Shown here piece by piece: positions 27,712-36,607 of a stretch of 40,656 nt of DNA (positions within the stretch are counted from its first letter, which is position 1; each line of letters begins with the position of its first letter). Source of the stretch: Opitutaceae bacterium (lineage in GTDB: Bacteria > Verrucomicrobiota > Verrucomicrobiia > Opitutales > Opitutaceae); contig JAUSID010000116.1 of assembly GCA_030648295.1 (NCBI GenBank), forward strand, positions 1 to 40,656. Reading direction: 5' to 3'. Both the position numbers and the translations under genes were made by a program. The notes below the pieces were generated by a model that ran no database searches, was not told where the DNA came from, and saw only the letters and a program-made list of their open reading frames with translations.

Positions 27712-30513
27712 TCATAGATTCCAATTGATGCCGACGTTCGCATTCCACGAGTAGATTTCCAAGCTGCTCGGGTGCGAAGGGCTGCCTTGGAACTCCCTTA
27801 GCGGCTCCTCGTTCAGGTTGAGGAACTCGGCAAACACGCGGAGACGCGAATTAATGCGGTAGCTGATTTTCGCATCGAGCACCTTGCGCTCGTCAATATA
27901 GCCGTCCCCATCGCGGGTGCCGCCAACCGAAGTGAGATACTCGTCGTTGAAGGCAAACGCCAGGCGGGCTTCGATCCCGTATTTCTCGAACATCAGCGCG
28001 ATGTTGCCGACCCGATCGGATTGCTTGAAGAACGGCACCTTGTCGGCGCGACCCGGAATCGTCGCAGACGAATCCGTGTGGGTGTAATTGAAATTGACGC
28101 CCAATCCGTCGAGCGGGGACGGGAGGAGATTGAAAAACTGCTGGTAATTCAGCTCGACGCCGGTAATCCGGCCGCGGTCCGCGTTCTCGGGGCGTGAGAC
28201 CGACAGCCGCGAGTAATTCCGGCCGGCGTAGGTCGTGTTGTTCAGGATGTAGGAGTTTCGGTAAACCGGGTCGTCGATCATCTTGTGAAAGACACCCACC
28301 GAAACAATGCCCGCGTTTTTCAGGTAATATTCCGCCGATACATCGAAGTTCATCGAGCCATATGGCTTCAGGGCTGGATTCCCGGCGCTCAGGCTGCCTT
28401 GAAACACTCCGCCGCCCAGATCGATGTCGTCCAGTGTGTTTCGGGGCGCGAGGTCCGTGTAATTCGTGCGGCCATACGTGTTGGTCCACGCGGCCCGGAG
28501 GGCAACGCGATCCGCGGGACGCAGGGTATAGTGCAAACCGGGCAACACCTCCGTATATGAATTCTCGAGGCGGAGCCGCGTGCGCACGCCATTGCGGTTT
28601 TCAAACGCGGAAAAATCCGATTCGGTCCGTTCCACCCGTACACCGCCCAGGAGGGTCGATCGCGGTGTGAGGTGCGCGGTTGCCATGGCATAGCCGGCGG
28701 TCACTTGCTCGCTGCCGTCGAAGTCCGCGTTGACCGAGTCGTTCGCCGTCGAGGTGGCGTCGAACGCGAAGCGCCCGGGATTCGAGGTGAAGTAATTCCG
28801 CATGTTGGCGAGATTCAGGGCAGGACCAAACCGATACCGCCCGCGCATGAAGTTCGTCGGTTCCGCCCCCGCCAGCCCGCCGTCACCGAGGGAGAACGCA
28901 TTCGCCGCTCCGGCCGCGAGCACATAGTTCGTGTTGTTGCGGTCCTGCGTCTTTTCGCGGTCGAGCCACTTGGCGCCGATTTTCCAATATCCCGGCGCGC
29001 GGCCGAAGCTGACGTCCCGGCGCAAATCGGCCTGCAGCGTCGTCACATCCTCCTGTTCGGCGTCGCGCCGAAAACGCACCCGGCGGAAGGGATACGAGGC
29101 GGGAAGATAGAACGCGGCATTCGGCGTGACGATGGGAACTTCGCCCCCCAGCACGTAGGTGTTCGGAAAGGCGTTGGCCGCCGAGCGGAACTCCCAGTCG
29201 ACGCGACGCGGCGTGCGGCGCTCGCCGCGGCTCACTCCAGCCTGCCAGTCGAAGCGGAACGCTGCGACTTTGTGTCCGCCGCCAACCGACGCGGCACTGA
29301 TGATCCCCTGCTGCCGGTAGTCGCGCGATTCACGCGTGCCGCGGCCCTGGCTGTTCGCGCCGGAGGCCGGCGTTTGGTTGGTCAGCGTGCCGGAACGAAA
29401 GTCGAAATTGTTGCTGAAGCGAATCTCCTCGTCCGTAAATTCATTGTAATTGAACCTGAGATACATCTGGTGCGCCGGCAGGGGCCGGAACTCCAGGCCG
29501 ACGTTGGCTCCAATGCGTTCACGTTCCACGTGGTAATCGAACGACTCCTGGGTCGAGGGGACGAAGCTTCCGCCCACCGCCGTCCAGTTGGTGTTATCGG
29601 ACGTTTGCGACGCGAACTCCTTGAACGAGTAGCTGACGCCGCCGACGGCGCCCCACCGCTTCGCGGGATCGAGGATCCGGCTGTAGGTGGCGCTGCCCGC
29701 CCGCCAGCCCCAGTCGCCGCTGAAGTCGTTGTAGCCGACGCTCAGCGAACCGATGAGCAGCGACTCCGCGCGATCGAACGGGCTTTGCGTGACAATATTG
29801 ATCGAACCGCCAATGGCATTGCCGTCGAGATCCGGCGTGACTGCCTTCACCACCTCCAGTCGCGAAATCAGGTCGGCTGGCACCGAGTCCATCGCCAGGC
29901 CGCGTCGTCCCTGCTCCGCGGGCGAGCCGACGGACTGGCCGTTGAGCGTGACGTTGTTCAATGCGGCATCGATGCCGCGCACCACGACAAACCGGCCCTC
30001 GCTCTGATCGATCTCGAGCGAGATGCCGGGAATGCGACGGAGGGCCTCGGCCGCATTACCATCGGGAAACTTGCCGACCGCATCAGCCGAGACCGCGTCC
30101 ATGATGTTCGTCGCCGAACGCTTTTGTTGCAACGCGCGGGCCTGCCCTTCGCGCGTGCCCTCGACCACGACTTTCGAGAGCGCGACGATGCCGGAGTTGA
30201 ACACGATTTCGAGTGGCGCCATGTCTTGTTCGGTCACCGTGACCGGCGCCGTGTGATCGGCGAAACCGAGTGACGACACGACGAGGGTGTAGGTCCCGGG
30301 TGGAATGTTGTTCAGCGAGAACTCGCCGCCGGCGGCCGTGTTCGTCGTGCGATTCAGTTCGCGCACGGTCACCGTGGCGCCAATCAGGTAGGATTTCGTA
30401 TTGGGATCCTGGACGCGGCCAGTGATCGAAGCAGCGGTCGCGACCGCCTGGAATAATGCCGAGCCAAGCAGCCCGGCCACATACCAACGCAGGGAAGCAT
30501 GCATAAAAAGCAA
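27712..30513 (-). CDS. TonB-dependent receptor with carboxypeptidase-regulatory domain
   Basis: The 933-residue product is an outer-membrane transporter. A signal peptide (residues about 1-28) is followed by a CarboxypepD_reg domain (ASITGRVQDPNTKSYLIGAT through PPGTYTLVVSSLGF). Next comes the plug (DAVSADAVGKFPDGNAAEAL, RRIPGISLE, VVRGIDAALNNVTLNG), then the 22-strand barrel ending in the aromatic WNANVGINWNL. The plug phrase GKFPDGNAAEALRRIPG is typical of the TonB family expanded in Opitutus, Caulobacter and relatives, which import glycans. No SusD partner is seen. Upstream, 30514-30921 has no other gene I can support. Confidence 0.94.
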   Translation of the reverse strand: MLFMHASLRWYVAGLLGSALFQAVATAASITGRVQDPNTKSYLIGATVTVRELNRTTNTAAGGEFSLNNIPPGTYTLVVSSLGFADHTAPVTVTEQDMAPLEIVFNSGIVALSKVVVEGTREGQARALQQKRSATNIMDAVSADAVGKFPDGNAAEALRRIPGISLEIDQSEGRFVVVRGIDAALNNVTLNGQSVGSPAEQGRRGLAMDSVPADLISRLEVVKAVTPDLDGNAIGGSINIVTQSPFDRAESLLIGSLSVGYNDFSGDWGWRAGSATYSRILDPAKRWGAVGGVSYSFKEFASQTSDNTNWTAVGGSFVPSTQESFDYHVERERIGANVGLEFRPLPAHQMYLRFNYNEFTDEEIRFSNNFDFRSGTLTNQTPASGANSQGRGTRESRDYRQQGIISAASVGGGHKVAAFRFDWQAGVSRGERRTPRRVDWEFRSAANAFPNTYVLGGEVPIVTPNAAFYLPASYPFRRVRFRRDAEQEDVTTLQADLRRDVSFGRAPGYWKIGAKWLDREKTQDRNNTNYVLAAGAANAFSLGDGGLAGAEPTNFMRGRYRFGPALNLANMRNYFTSNPGRFAFDATSTANDSVNADFDGSEQVTAGYAMATAHLTPRSTLLGGVRVERTESDFSAFENRNGVRTRLRLENSYTEVLPGLHYTLRPADRVALRAAWTNTYGRTNYTDLAPRNTLDDIDLGGGVFQGSLSAGNPALKPYGSMNFDVSAEYYLKNAGIVSVGVFHKMIDDPVYRNSYILNNTTYAGRNYSRLSVSRPENADRGRITGVELNYQQFFNLLPSPLDGLGVNFNYTHTDSSATIPGRADKVPFFKQSDRVGNIALMFEKYGIEARLAFAFNDEYLTSVGGTRDGDGYIDERKVLDAKISYRINSRLRVFAEFLNLNEEPLREFQGSPSHPSSLEIYSWNANVGINWNL

Positions 30514-30921
30514 TGCGAACAGGGGTTAAGGCCGGTGGGTCGGCCGGACCGAGTGAAGGCCCGCGCTCTTGCGCTGCAAGAATGAAAGAAACCGCATACC
30601 TCCCGCAATTCGCACCAGGGCCACTTTTCCCGGCCACCCCGCCGGTTTTCCGGATGCAAGAATGCACCGCCGCATTCAATCCGGACAGAAGATCGAAGGC
30701 GCTTCGCCCAAAACCGTGCCGGCGTAGGCACGGCCAGCCGTGGTGGGCGCACCGATCCGAATAACAGGAGTAACCTGCGGGTTAAGGTCTCGAGTTTTTC
30801 AAGAACGCGGCTGACGCCGCCACTCGCCTGTTGCCACGAAGAGCACAGTCGGCGACAAACCCACGTCGAACGGATGCACGACGTCCGCCGCTGCGCTCAA
30901 CCCCATCGAAAGCCTTCTTCC

Positions 30922-31377
30922 ATGCGCCCCCCGCCCTGCCTCGTTGCTTCGCTAATCCTGAGCCTCGCCGTGACCGGGACTACCTTCGGCCAGGCGAAGT
31001 CCGATGACCTGAAAGTCCAGATCGGCGGCGACGTCGAGCGGATGAAGAAGCAGACGCAGGTCATGATCGACATGCTGTTCAGCTTCGGCGAGCTTGGCTT
31101 CCAGGAAATCGAAACGTCCACCTATCTCACGGGCGTGCTCGAGAAGGAGTCGTGGGAGTATTTCCGCACGGTGCAGACGAAGAGTCGCAAGTATCAGCCG
31201 CTGATTTCGCCGAACGACAAACCGGCGATCCACCTCAATACGCGGATCATGGCGGATTATCGGGAGCGGATGCGCACGTTCTATTATGATCCGGCGAAGT
31301 ACGACACGTACCTCGATCAACTCGGCATCAAGTACCCCACGGTCCGCCAGCCCGCGGGCGCGAAGGGTACCGACTGA
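30922..31377 (+). pseudogene. M20-type amidohydrolase, centre deleted in frame
   Basis: A signal peptide (PCLVASLILSLAVTGTTFG) leads into VERMKKQTQVMIDMLFSFGE and LGFQEIETSTYLTGVLEKE, the N-terminus of secreted aminobenzoyl-glutamate-type M20 amidohydrolases. It is joined directly to SWEYFRTVQTKSRKYQPLIS and PAIHLNTRIMADYRERM, the C-terminal end of the same family. The metal-binding centre and dimerisation domain (roughly 350 residues from memory of the family) are missing. The frame stays open, giving a 151-residue product that cannot be a peptidase. The junction is at about 31147. Confidence 0.78.
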
Positions 31378-31601
31378 CCGGTGCCGCACGCCACGCCGGC
31401 GCCCAGGCATGCGGCTACTCAGACATGGGGTGGAAGCGTTAATCAGCGATCGACCCGACTGGCTCGCGCCGATCGCCCGCTCGTTTCGGCGGCCATAGGG
31501 ATCTGAATGCGGTTCACGCTTAAGATCGCGGATACGCTGACGCGACGGTGCATTCGCGCTGGACTCATTCGTCAATGGCAGTGACAGATGGGCCAGAATC
31601 C

Positions 31602-32060
31602 ATGAAAGCCCTCATTCGACTCGCATTTGTCTATATCGTCATCGCGGCTGGCGGTTCCGCCGCAGCATGGTCTGCCGACGTCCAAGGCGTCGAAGCCGAG
31701 ATCCTGCGCATGGAGGCGACGCGGGTCGATACCCTGCTGAAAGGCGATCTGAAAGGCCTCGAGCAGCTCTATGCTGACGACCTCGTTTACATTCACGCGA
31801 ACGGCCGGGTCGATACGAAGCGGGGGTACCTTGCCATGCTCGCCGGCGGCATGACATATGTTTCGCTGCGATATGCCCCCCCGGCGCGTATTACCGTGGC
31901 GGGGCGCGACACCGCCATTGTGACCGGGCGTGCGTCCATCGAGATGAAGAACAAGGCGGGGCAGGTAACGAAACGCGTCCTCACGACCACCACGGTGTAC
32001 ATGCGATCAGCATCCGGTTGGCGGGTGATTTCGTATCAGGGCACGCCTGTACAACCGTAG
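31602..32060 (+). CDS. Secreted DUF4440 / NTF2-like (SnoaL-type) protein
   Basis: The 152-residue product has a signal peptide (MKALIRLAFVYIVIAAGGSA) and an NTF2-like fold: EILRMEATRVDTLLKGDLKG, LEQLYADDLVYIHANGRVDT and the final WRVISYQGTPVQ. DUF4440 proteins are small cone-shaped domains, many without known ligands. The start at 31602 is chosen over the upstream ATGs because it gives a proper signal peptide. It stands alone. The stretch 32061-32293 shows no gene. Confidence 0.87.
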   Translation: MKALIRLAFVYIVIAAGGSAAAWSADVQGVEAEILRMEATRVDTLLKGDLKGLEQLYADDLVYIHANGRVDTKRGYLAMLAGGMTYVSLRYAPPARITVAGRDTAIVTGRASIEMKNKAGQVTKRVLTTTTVYMRSASGWRVISYQGTPVQP

Positions 32061-32293
32061 ACCAAGGCAGAAGCCAGCAGCCGGGAGCCGCAGAGCAGAG
32101 GCGTCGGAAGCCAGGGGAGCGGATCTGAGGGCGGTCCGACCGCCCCCGGCGTCCACTCCAGCCCAAACCGCCGGGGCTCGAATCCCCGCGCCTTCAACGC
32201 CTCGAAGTGTGATCGATGCGGGTCAGTGGACCTGGATGTTCCCGCCGAGCAATGTCCTGACTGAGGACGTCGGAGTGGAAAACTGAAAAGCGG

Positions 32294-32389
32294 TCACTTC
32301 GCGCTGGCGGCAGCCGCGATGAGCTTTTCGACCCCGCCGTCGCGCCGGGCGCGCAGGATCTGCTCGTCCTTCCCGCCGGCGATTCGTCC
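32294..32389 (-). other. Short coding-like remnant
   Basis: One frame reads GRIAGGKDEQILRARRDGGV followed by EKLIAAAASAK and a stop, which looks like a genuine C-terminus. No start codon or longer frame belongs to it. It follows the sulfatase remnant on the same strand, so it may be the tail of a deleted downstream gene. Confidence 0.3.
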
Positions 32390-32417
32390 CGGAATCCGGA
32401 TCGCCGGGGGACGCGTT

Positions 32418-32955
32418 TCATGGCACCGTGGCTTTCTTGTTATTCTTCTTCGCAGCAGCCGGCTGGGCGCCGATGTCGTGGGCTACCGGCGCCGGCATCG
32501 TGGCGAGTATACCGGCGAACCGCGCGCGCGCGGCCTTCACTTCGGGCTCGGTTGAGCCGGTGACTTTCTTGTAGCCGGTGCCGTCGCGGCTGTCGCCGCA
32601 GTCGAAAAACTGCTCGGCCCCGAGGTATTCAAGATTCGACTTCAATCCCGCCGGCCAGCGCCGGCCGGGATGCGCGGGGTCGGGCGTCTCGACGTGCGGC
32701 TGATGCGTGAGCACGAGGTGTAGTAAATGAAGAACGGTTTCTCGCGGTGCGTGCGCGCGTAATTGATGACGTAGTCGTTGAAACGATCGGGACCATAATC
32801 TTCCGGCTTGCCGACGAGTGCGGTCGAGTAGCCGGCCGACTTGAGCAGCCTGGCATGCGTGAAGTGGGTGGCGATGTCGCGCTGCGGCGAATTCCTTGGC
32901 GGCACCCAGGCGCGGTTGCTCATGCCGAGATAACCAGTGCGGACTTCGGTTGCGG
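32418..32955 (-). pseudogene. Sulfatase remnant with deletions and a frameshift
   Basis: In order, the pieces read TEVRTGYLGMSNRAW, LLKSAGYSTALVGK, EDYGPDRFNDYVINYARTHR, EKPFFIYY, then in the next frame LVLTHQPHVETPD, LKSNLEYL, and finally EQFFDCGDSRDGTG through a C-terminal KKNNKK tail. These are recognisable steps of a formylglycine-type sulfatase. The N-terminal third, including the CxPxR active site, is missing; segments after VGK and after EYL have been removed; and a one-base shift lies near 32711. Such sulfatases desulfate polysaccharides in Verrucomicrobia. This one is dead. Confidence 0.72.
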
Positions 32956-32995
32956 CCGTCTCGATAAGCTCGAGGCCCCGAGCGTGCCGCGGGGC
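32956..32995. repeat. REP-like sequence at the truncated end of the sulfatase
   Basis: CCGTCTCGATAAGCTCGAGG followed by CCCCGAGCGTGCCGCGGGGC matches the AAGCTC(A/G)AGGCCC-type repeats at 19985, 33496 and 39904. It stands exactly where sulfatase homology stops. Confidence 0.55.
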
Positions 32996-33049
32996 TGCGC
33001 CGCCCTGGGGCTGTCGTCTGCGAGGCGCGCGGAAGGACCGATCGGGAAA

Positions 33050-33376
33050 TCAGCCCTTCTTCACGAAGCAGGCTTTGAGCGCCATGGCGACGCCGTCGAT
33101 CCTACAGTCGATTTCGTGGTCGCCCTCGACCAGCCGGATGTTGCGCGCCTTGGTGCCGCCCTTCAACACACCCGAGCCGCCACGGAGTTTCAGGTCTTTG
33201 ATTAGCGTGACGGTATCTCCGTCGGCCAGCGTATTGCCGTGGGCGTCCTTCACAACGCGCGCGGCTTCCGGCGTCGCTTCCCTCGGCCATTCGTGTCCGC
33301 AGGTGGCGCATTCCCAGCAGTCGGCATGGCTGAGAACATCTTCGAGGGTGCAGGCCGGGCAGGCAGGTTTGGTCAT
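33050..33376 (-). CDS. PhnA/YjdM family zinc-ribbon protein
   Basis: The 108-residue product has the N-terminal ribbon CPACTLEDVLSHADCWECATCG and the C-terminal SH3-like part VVKDAHGNTLADGDTVTLIK, DLKLRGGSGVLKGGTKARNI, which match E. coli YjdM (formerly PhnA, 111 residues) over the full length. Despite the old name it is not required for phosphonate use in E. coli; its real role is unknown. It stands alone between repeats. Confidence 0.93.
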   Translation of the reverse strand: MTKPACPACTLEDVLSHADCWECATCGHEWPREATPEAARVVKDAHGNTLADGDTVTLIKDLKLRGGSGVLKGGTKARNIRLVEGDHEIDCRIDGVAMALKACFVKKG

Positions 33377-33456
33377 CGTACGAACGAGTAAAAGCGAAGC
33401 GAATCACGATCTGACTGCCGACTCCAAGGATGAAACTTGCGGCGTGGCGACAAGCC

Positions 33457-33518
33457 GGTTCGACAGGCTCACGGCCGACCGATCCATCGATTCGTAGGCC
33501 TCGAGCTTGTCGAGAGGC
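33457..33518. repeat. REP-like pair
   Basis: GGTTCGACAGGCTCACGG (33457-33474) and AGGCCTCGAGCTTGTCGAG (33496-33514) are two halves of the TTCGACAAGCTC-type palindromic family found elsewhere in the window. They lie in the 210-bp gap between the PhnA-like and Wzz-like genes. Confidence 0.55.
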
Positions 33519-33586
33519 GCCAGCCCTACACAAATTGGTTTCCATCTTCTCATTCGTGAAAAGCCCTCCGACTGAATGGATACGGC

Positions 33587-34297
33587 TTAGGACGTTCTCA
33601 CCTGCGGTCGGAAACTCACCCGCATATGCATAAACTTTCGCAGCACCGCGGCTGTTGCCACCAGGCAGATGAGCGTGACGAGGCCGAGACCAATCGACAT
33701 TAGCAGGATTCGCCGTAAATCCGGCGCAATCGGATAACGCGCTGGCGTCGCCGGATCGATTACTCGAAAGAAAATACGTCTGGGTTTGGTGATTTCCCGA
33801 AGAGCTGTTCGTCCCTGCTCTACATACCGGTTCGCAATGAGCGCTGCTGCCTCAGCGTCCTCGTGGACCACCGATAACGTAACCACGAGTGACCGCCGCA
33901 GCGATATCACCCGGAGCGCGCCCAACTGCTCGCCGGCTGCCGGCAGCATCTCGTCGGAGACGTGGCGTGTCGCCGTGCTGCGCCGGACGATCTTCTGCTC
34001 GGATGGCGCAAGTGATGCCGCAACGTCGGCGCGCAAGCGGTTGCCCGAAAAGAGACGCAAGAGCGAATTGAGATCCTCCGCCGAACGAATGTCGTTCTCC
34101 GGAATATCCGCACGCGAATCGACTGACTGCGCCAGACGCCTCAGTAGCTGCACCGAGGCGGTACCCTGATACAGGGGTGTCGTCAGGGCATTGCGGCAAT
34201 AGTATCCTCCCGCAACGAGCGCGCTCAAGATCGCGGCGAGCCAAAAAGATTTTCGCCGGTCATCCAATACGCCAACAAGTCCCGCGAGCCGCGGCAT
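33587..34297 (-). CDS. Wzz-like chain-length / polysaccharide co-polymerase protein
   Basis: The 236-residue product has an N-terminal membrane helix (SFWLAAILSALVAGGYY), a periplasmic region with YQGTASVQLLRR, and a C-terminal helix (ILLMSIGLGLVTLICLVATA) preceded by the Pro-containing VIDPATPARYPIAP, a hallmark of Wzz proteins. It lacks the tyrosine-kinase domain of Wzc. It would set the length of an exported polysaccharide, but no other polysaccharide genes are adjacent, so it looks like an orphan. The gap 34298-34459 holds no supported gene. Confidence 0.8.
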   Translation of the reverse strand: MPRLAGLVGVLDDRRKSFWLAAILSALVAGGYYCRNALTTPLYQGTASVQLLRRLAQSVDSRADIPENDIRSAEDLNSLLRLFSGNRLRADVAASLAPSEQKIVRRSTATRHVSDEMLPAAGEQLGALRVISLRRSLVVTLSVVHEDAEAAALIANRYVEQGRTALREITKPRRIFFRVIDPATPARYPIAPDLRRILLMSIGLGLVTLICLVATAAVLRKFMHMRVSFRPQVRTS

Positions 34298-34459
34298 CCT
34301 GTTCGAGCCGTATGGAGTTTATGGATTCGTCACGGGCTGCCCGGCGCGGACGCGCAGCCCTTCATCGTCCGCGGGGTGCCGGCGGCCGGGCTCACCTTGA
34401 GCTCCCAACGTATCTTCGGGGCATGAACCCGGCCGGGCCGCTGAGCGGCCGGTCGCAGT

Positions 34460-35119
34460 TCAACGCCTGGCGCGCAGGGCCGCAGTCTGATTTTGCGCCA
34501 CCGTGGCGACAGGTCCGGACGGCACCGCGCGGACTACGGCGTCCAACAAGGTTCGCGCCGCGGCTGGATTTCCCACTTTCGCCAGGTGTTCGGCGGCGAT
34601 GATCGAGGCATGGGCGGCGGGAAGCCGCAGCTCGGCCGGCCCGGAAGCGAGCACCTGCTGCAACACCCTGGCCGCGTCAGCTGTGCCGATCATCCCGAGC
34701 GACGCCACCGCCTCCGCCGCAACTCCGCGTTTGTTATCGAGGGCCAGCATCCGAAGATCCGATACCGCCGCCTTTTCGCGCCGCACTCCGAGCGAATTCA
34801 CCGCGCCTGCCAGGTGGCGCCCCTCGAGCCGGGGCAGCGCCTGGCGCAGGGCGGCGCCGGCCGCCGGGTCGCGGATCGCCTCGAGTCCGCTGCGCGCGTA
34901 GTCGGAAAGGTGCTCTTCATTGAGCAACGCCGCCAGCGCCGGCACGGCCGCGCGGCCGCCGAACACGCCGAGTTCCTGGCAGGCGCGGGCCTTCTCGTGC
35001 AGATCCGTCGAGGAAGAGAGGACGGCAAGCTGCGGCGCCTCCTTCGGATTCGGTGATGTGACACAGCCGGCCAGCGAAATCACCAGCAGGGCCGGAAGGA
35101 GGGAGCGAAAGGCATGCAT
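34460..35119 (-). CDS. HEAT-repeat lipoprotein
   Basis: The 219-residue product has a lipoprotein signal (MHAFRSLLPALLVISLAGC, lipobox LAGC), so it is anchored in a membrane. HEAT-like repeats follow, such as KARACQELGVFGGRAAVPAL, RSGLEAIRDPAAGAALRQAL and AEAVASLGMIGTADAARVLQ. The start at 35119 is preferred because it places the lipobox correctly. It follows the Tat oxidoreductase by 16 bp on the same strand and is probably co-transcribed with it. In related genomes HEAT proteins next to such oxidoreductases are often longer, so it may be shortened. Confidence 0.82.
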   Translation of the reverse strand: MHAFRSLLPALLVISLAGCVTSPNPKEAPQLAVLSSSTDLHEKARACQELGVFGGRAAVPALAALLNEEHLSDYARSGLEAIRDPAAGAALRQALPRLEGRHLAGAVNSLGVRREKAAVSDLRMLALDNKRGVAAEAVASLGMIGTADAARVLQQVLASGPAELRLPAAHASIIAAEHLAKVGNPAAARTLLDAVVRAVPSGPVATVAQNQTAALRARR

Positions 35120-35135
35120 AGTAGGGGAGTTGGTT

Positions 35136-36410
35136 TCAGACGTGCCACGGAGCGCGGCGGGCGCGACTGCACATGCGGTTCGCATCGGCGTCGTTCACGA
35201 ATGACTCGGTGACGGGATCAAACTGCACCTTGCGGCCGAGCCGCCAGCCGATTGAAGCGGCGTGGGAGACGATGTGGCCGCGGCGCGTGACGTCGGCGTT
35301 GGCGGCCGGCTTGGCCCGCGACTTGACGCAGTTGAGGAAATCGCGGACGTGCTTGGTCGGATCGGTGCCGGCCATCGGCGCGGGCGCGCCTTTCTCGAGC
35401 AGCTTGGGCGACGACACGGCGATCTTGCCGGTATCGGCGGCCTCGACCCAACCTTCGTCGCCCTCGTAGCGAATCGGACAGGTGCCCGGGACGACCCAGT
35501 TGCCTTCGCCCTTGAAGCCGGCGCGGCGCATGACGAGTTTCACGCCGTTGGGGTAGCGGCCGTAAATGGTCTCGCCGTCGGCTTCGTATTCCACCGGCAC
35601 GGTGTCGTCCGCGCTCGCGCCCCACTGGCAAAGGTCGATCGTGTGCGCGCCCCATTCCGGCAGCGCGGCGCCGCCATGGAAATCGTAGTAGCCCCGCCAG
35701 CGTCCGTTCACGTAGTCCTTGTTGAAGGGCCGCCACGGCGCCGGGCCGAGCCAGCGATCCCAATCGACGACATCGGGCGACGGCTCGGGCTCGGCGGGCA
35801 GCCACTTGTGGCTTTCCTCGAGTTTAAGGATGCCGGCGTGGACGGTGTGGATTTTCCCGAGCTTGCCGCTCCGCGCGAGGTCCGCGGCGAACATGAAATT
35901 ATCGACATTGCGGCGTTGCGTGCCGGCCTGGAAAACGCGCCCGTAGCGCTTGGTGGCATCGGCGAGTTCCTGGCTCTCGCGAATCGTCATGCTGCAGGGT
36001 TTCTCGCAGTAGATGTCCTTGCCCGCCTTCGCGGCGAGAATGGATAACAGCGCGTGCCAGCGATCGCCCGTGGCGATCAGGACGGCATCGATATCGGCGC
36101 GGCCGAGCACCTCGTACATGTCGCGGGTCTTGACGCAGTCCTGGTTGCCGTGGTGCCGGTTCGCCGTCACCCGAACAACTTCGCGCCGCGTTTCCTGGCA
36201 GTCGGCAATCGCCACGAACTGCACTTCGGGATTGAGGAGAAAAGCCTTGAGATCCTCGCGTCCCCGCGGGCCGATGCCGATGCCGGCGAGCACAATCCGG
36301 TTGCTCGGAGCCACCGCTCCATTTTTTCCCAGAGCGGAGGCCCGAATGATCGTTGGCATGCCCAAGGCCAAGGCCGTGGTTTTCAGGAAGTGGCGGCGCG
36401 TGGTTTTCAT
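35136..36410 (-). CDS. Tat-exported Gfo/Idh/MocA family oxidoreductase
   Basis: The 424-residue product begins with a twin-arginine leader (MKTTRRHFLKTTALALGMP). It has the Rossmann signature VLAGIGIGPRGRED, FVAIADCQETR, and the catalytic-lysine phrase KDIYCEKPCSMTIRESQELA. The second domain contains GRWRGYYDFHGGAALPEWG and AHTIDLCQWGA. It is of the planctomycete/verrucomicrobial secreted type and is likely to act on sugars in the periplasm. It is first in a pair with the HEAT lipoprotein. It shares its overall plan with 25272-26663 but is clearly a different subfamily. Confidence 0.93.
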   Translation of the reverse strand: MKTTRRHFLKTTALALGMPTIIRASALGKNGAVAPSNRIVLAGIGIGPRGREDLKAFLLNPEVQFVAIADCQETRREVVRVTANRHHGNQDCVKTRDMYEVLGRADIDAVLIATGDRWHALLSILAAKAGKDIYCEKPCSMTIRESQELADATKRYGRVFQAGTQRRNVDNFMFAADLARSGKLGKIHTVHAGILKLEESHKWLPAEPEPSPDVVDWDRWLGPAPWRPFNKDYVNGRWRGYYDFHGGAALPEWGAHTIDLCQWGASADDTVPVEYEADGETIYGRYPNGVKLVMRRAGFKGEGNWVVPGTCPIRYEGDEGWVEAADTGKIAVSSPKLLEKGAPAPMAGTDPTKHVRDFLNCVKSRAKPAANADVTRRGHIVSHAASIGWRLGRKVQFDPVTESFVNDADANRMCSRARRAPWHV

Positions 36411-36607
36411 GTGCGAAGAAGAAAATTGGGGGAAGGCGGCCGGTCAAGCGGCCGGATCGCGGAATGCCCGCCAGTGTGTCCGGCTTCCGCGCCGCGATCT
36501 GCGCAACTCTTGGCCAAGCGCGCGCGGAAGTTGGCCTGCCGGCGCAGCCGCCCGACCCGCGTGATTATCCATTGCACCCCGGAATCTCACCCGCAGAATC
36601 CTTCGTC

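Noticed and set aside
28672-30273. 533-codon plus-strand frame opposite the TonB receptor
   Set aside because: It is the antisense of a clear TonB-dependent receptor, and its composition is typical of shadow frames.
34331-34426. Short plus-strand frame reading GADAQPFIVRGVPAAGLTLS and on to a stop
   Set aside because: It looks coding-like, but there is no upstream part or start, and it is only about 31 codons; chance in a GC-rich sequence cannot be excluded.
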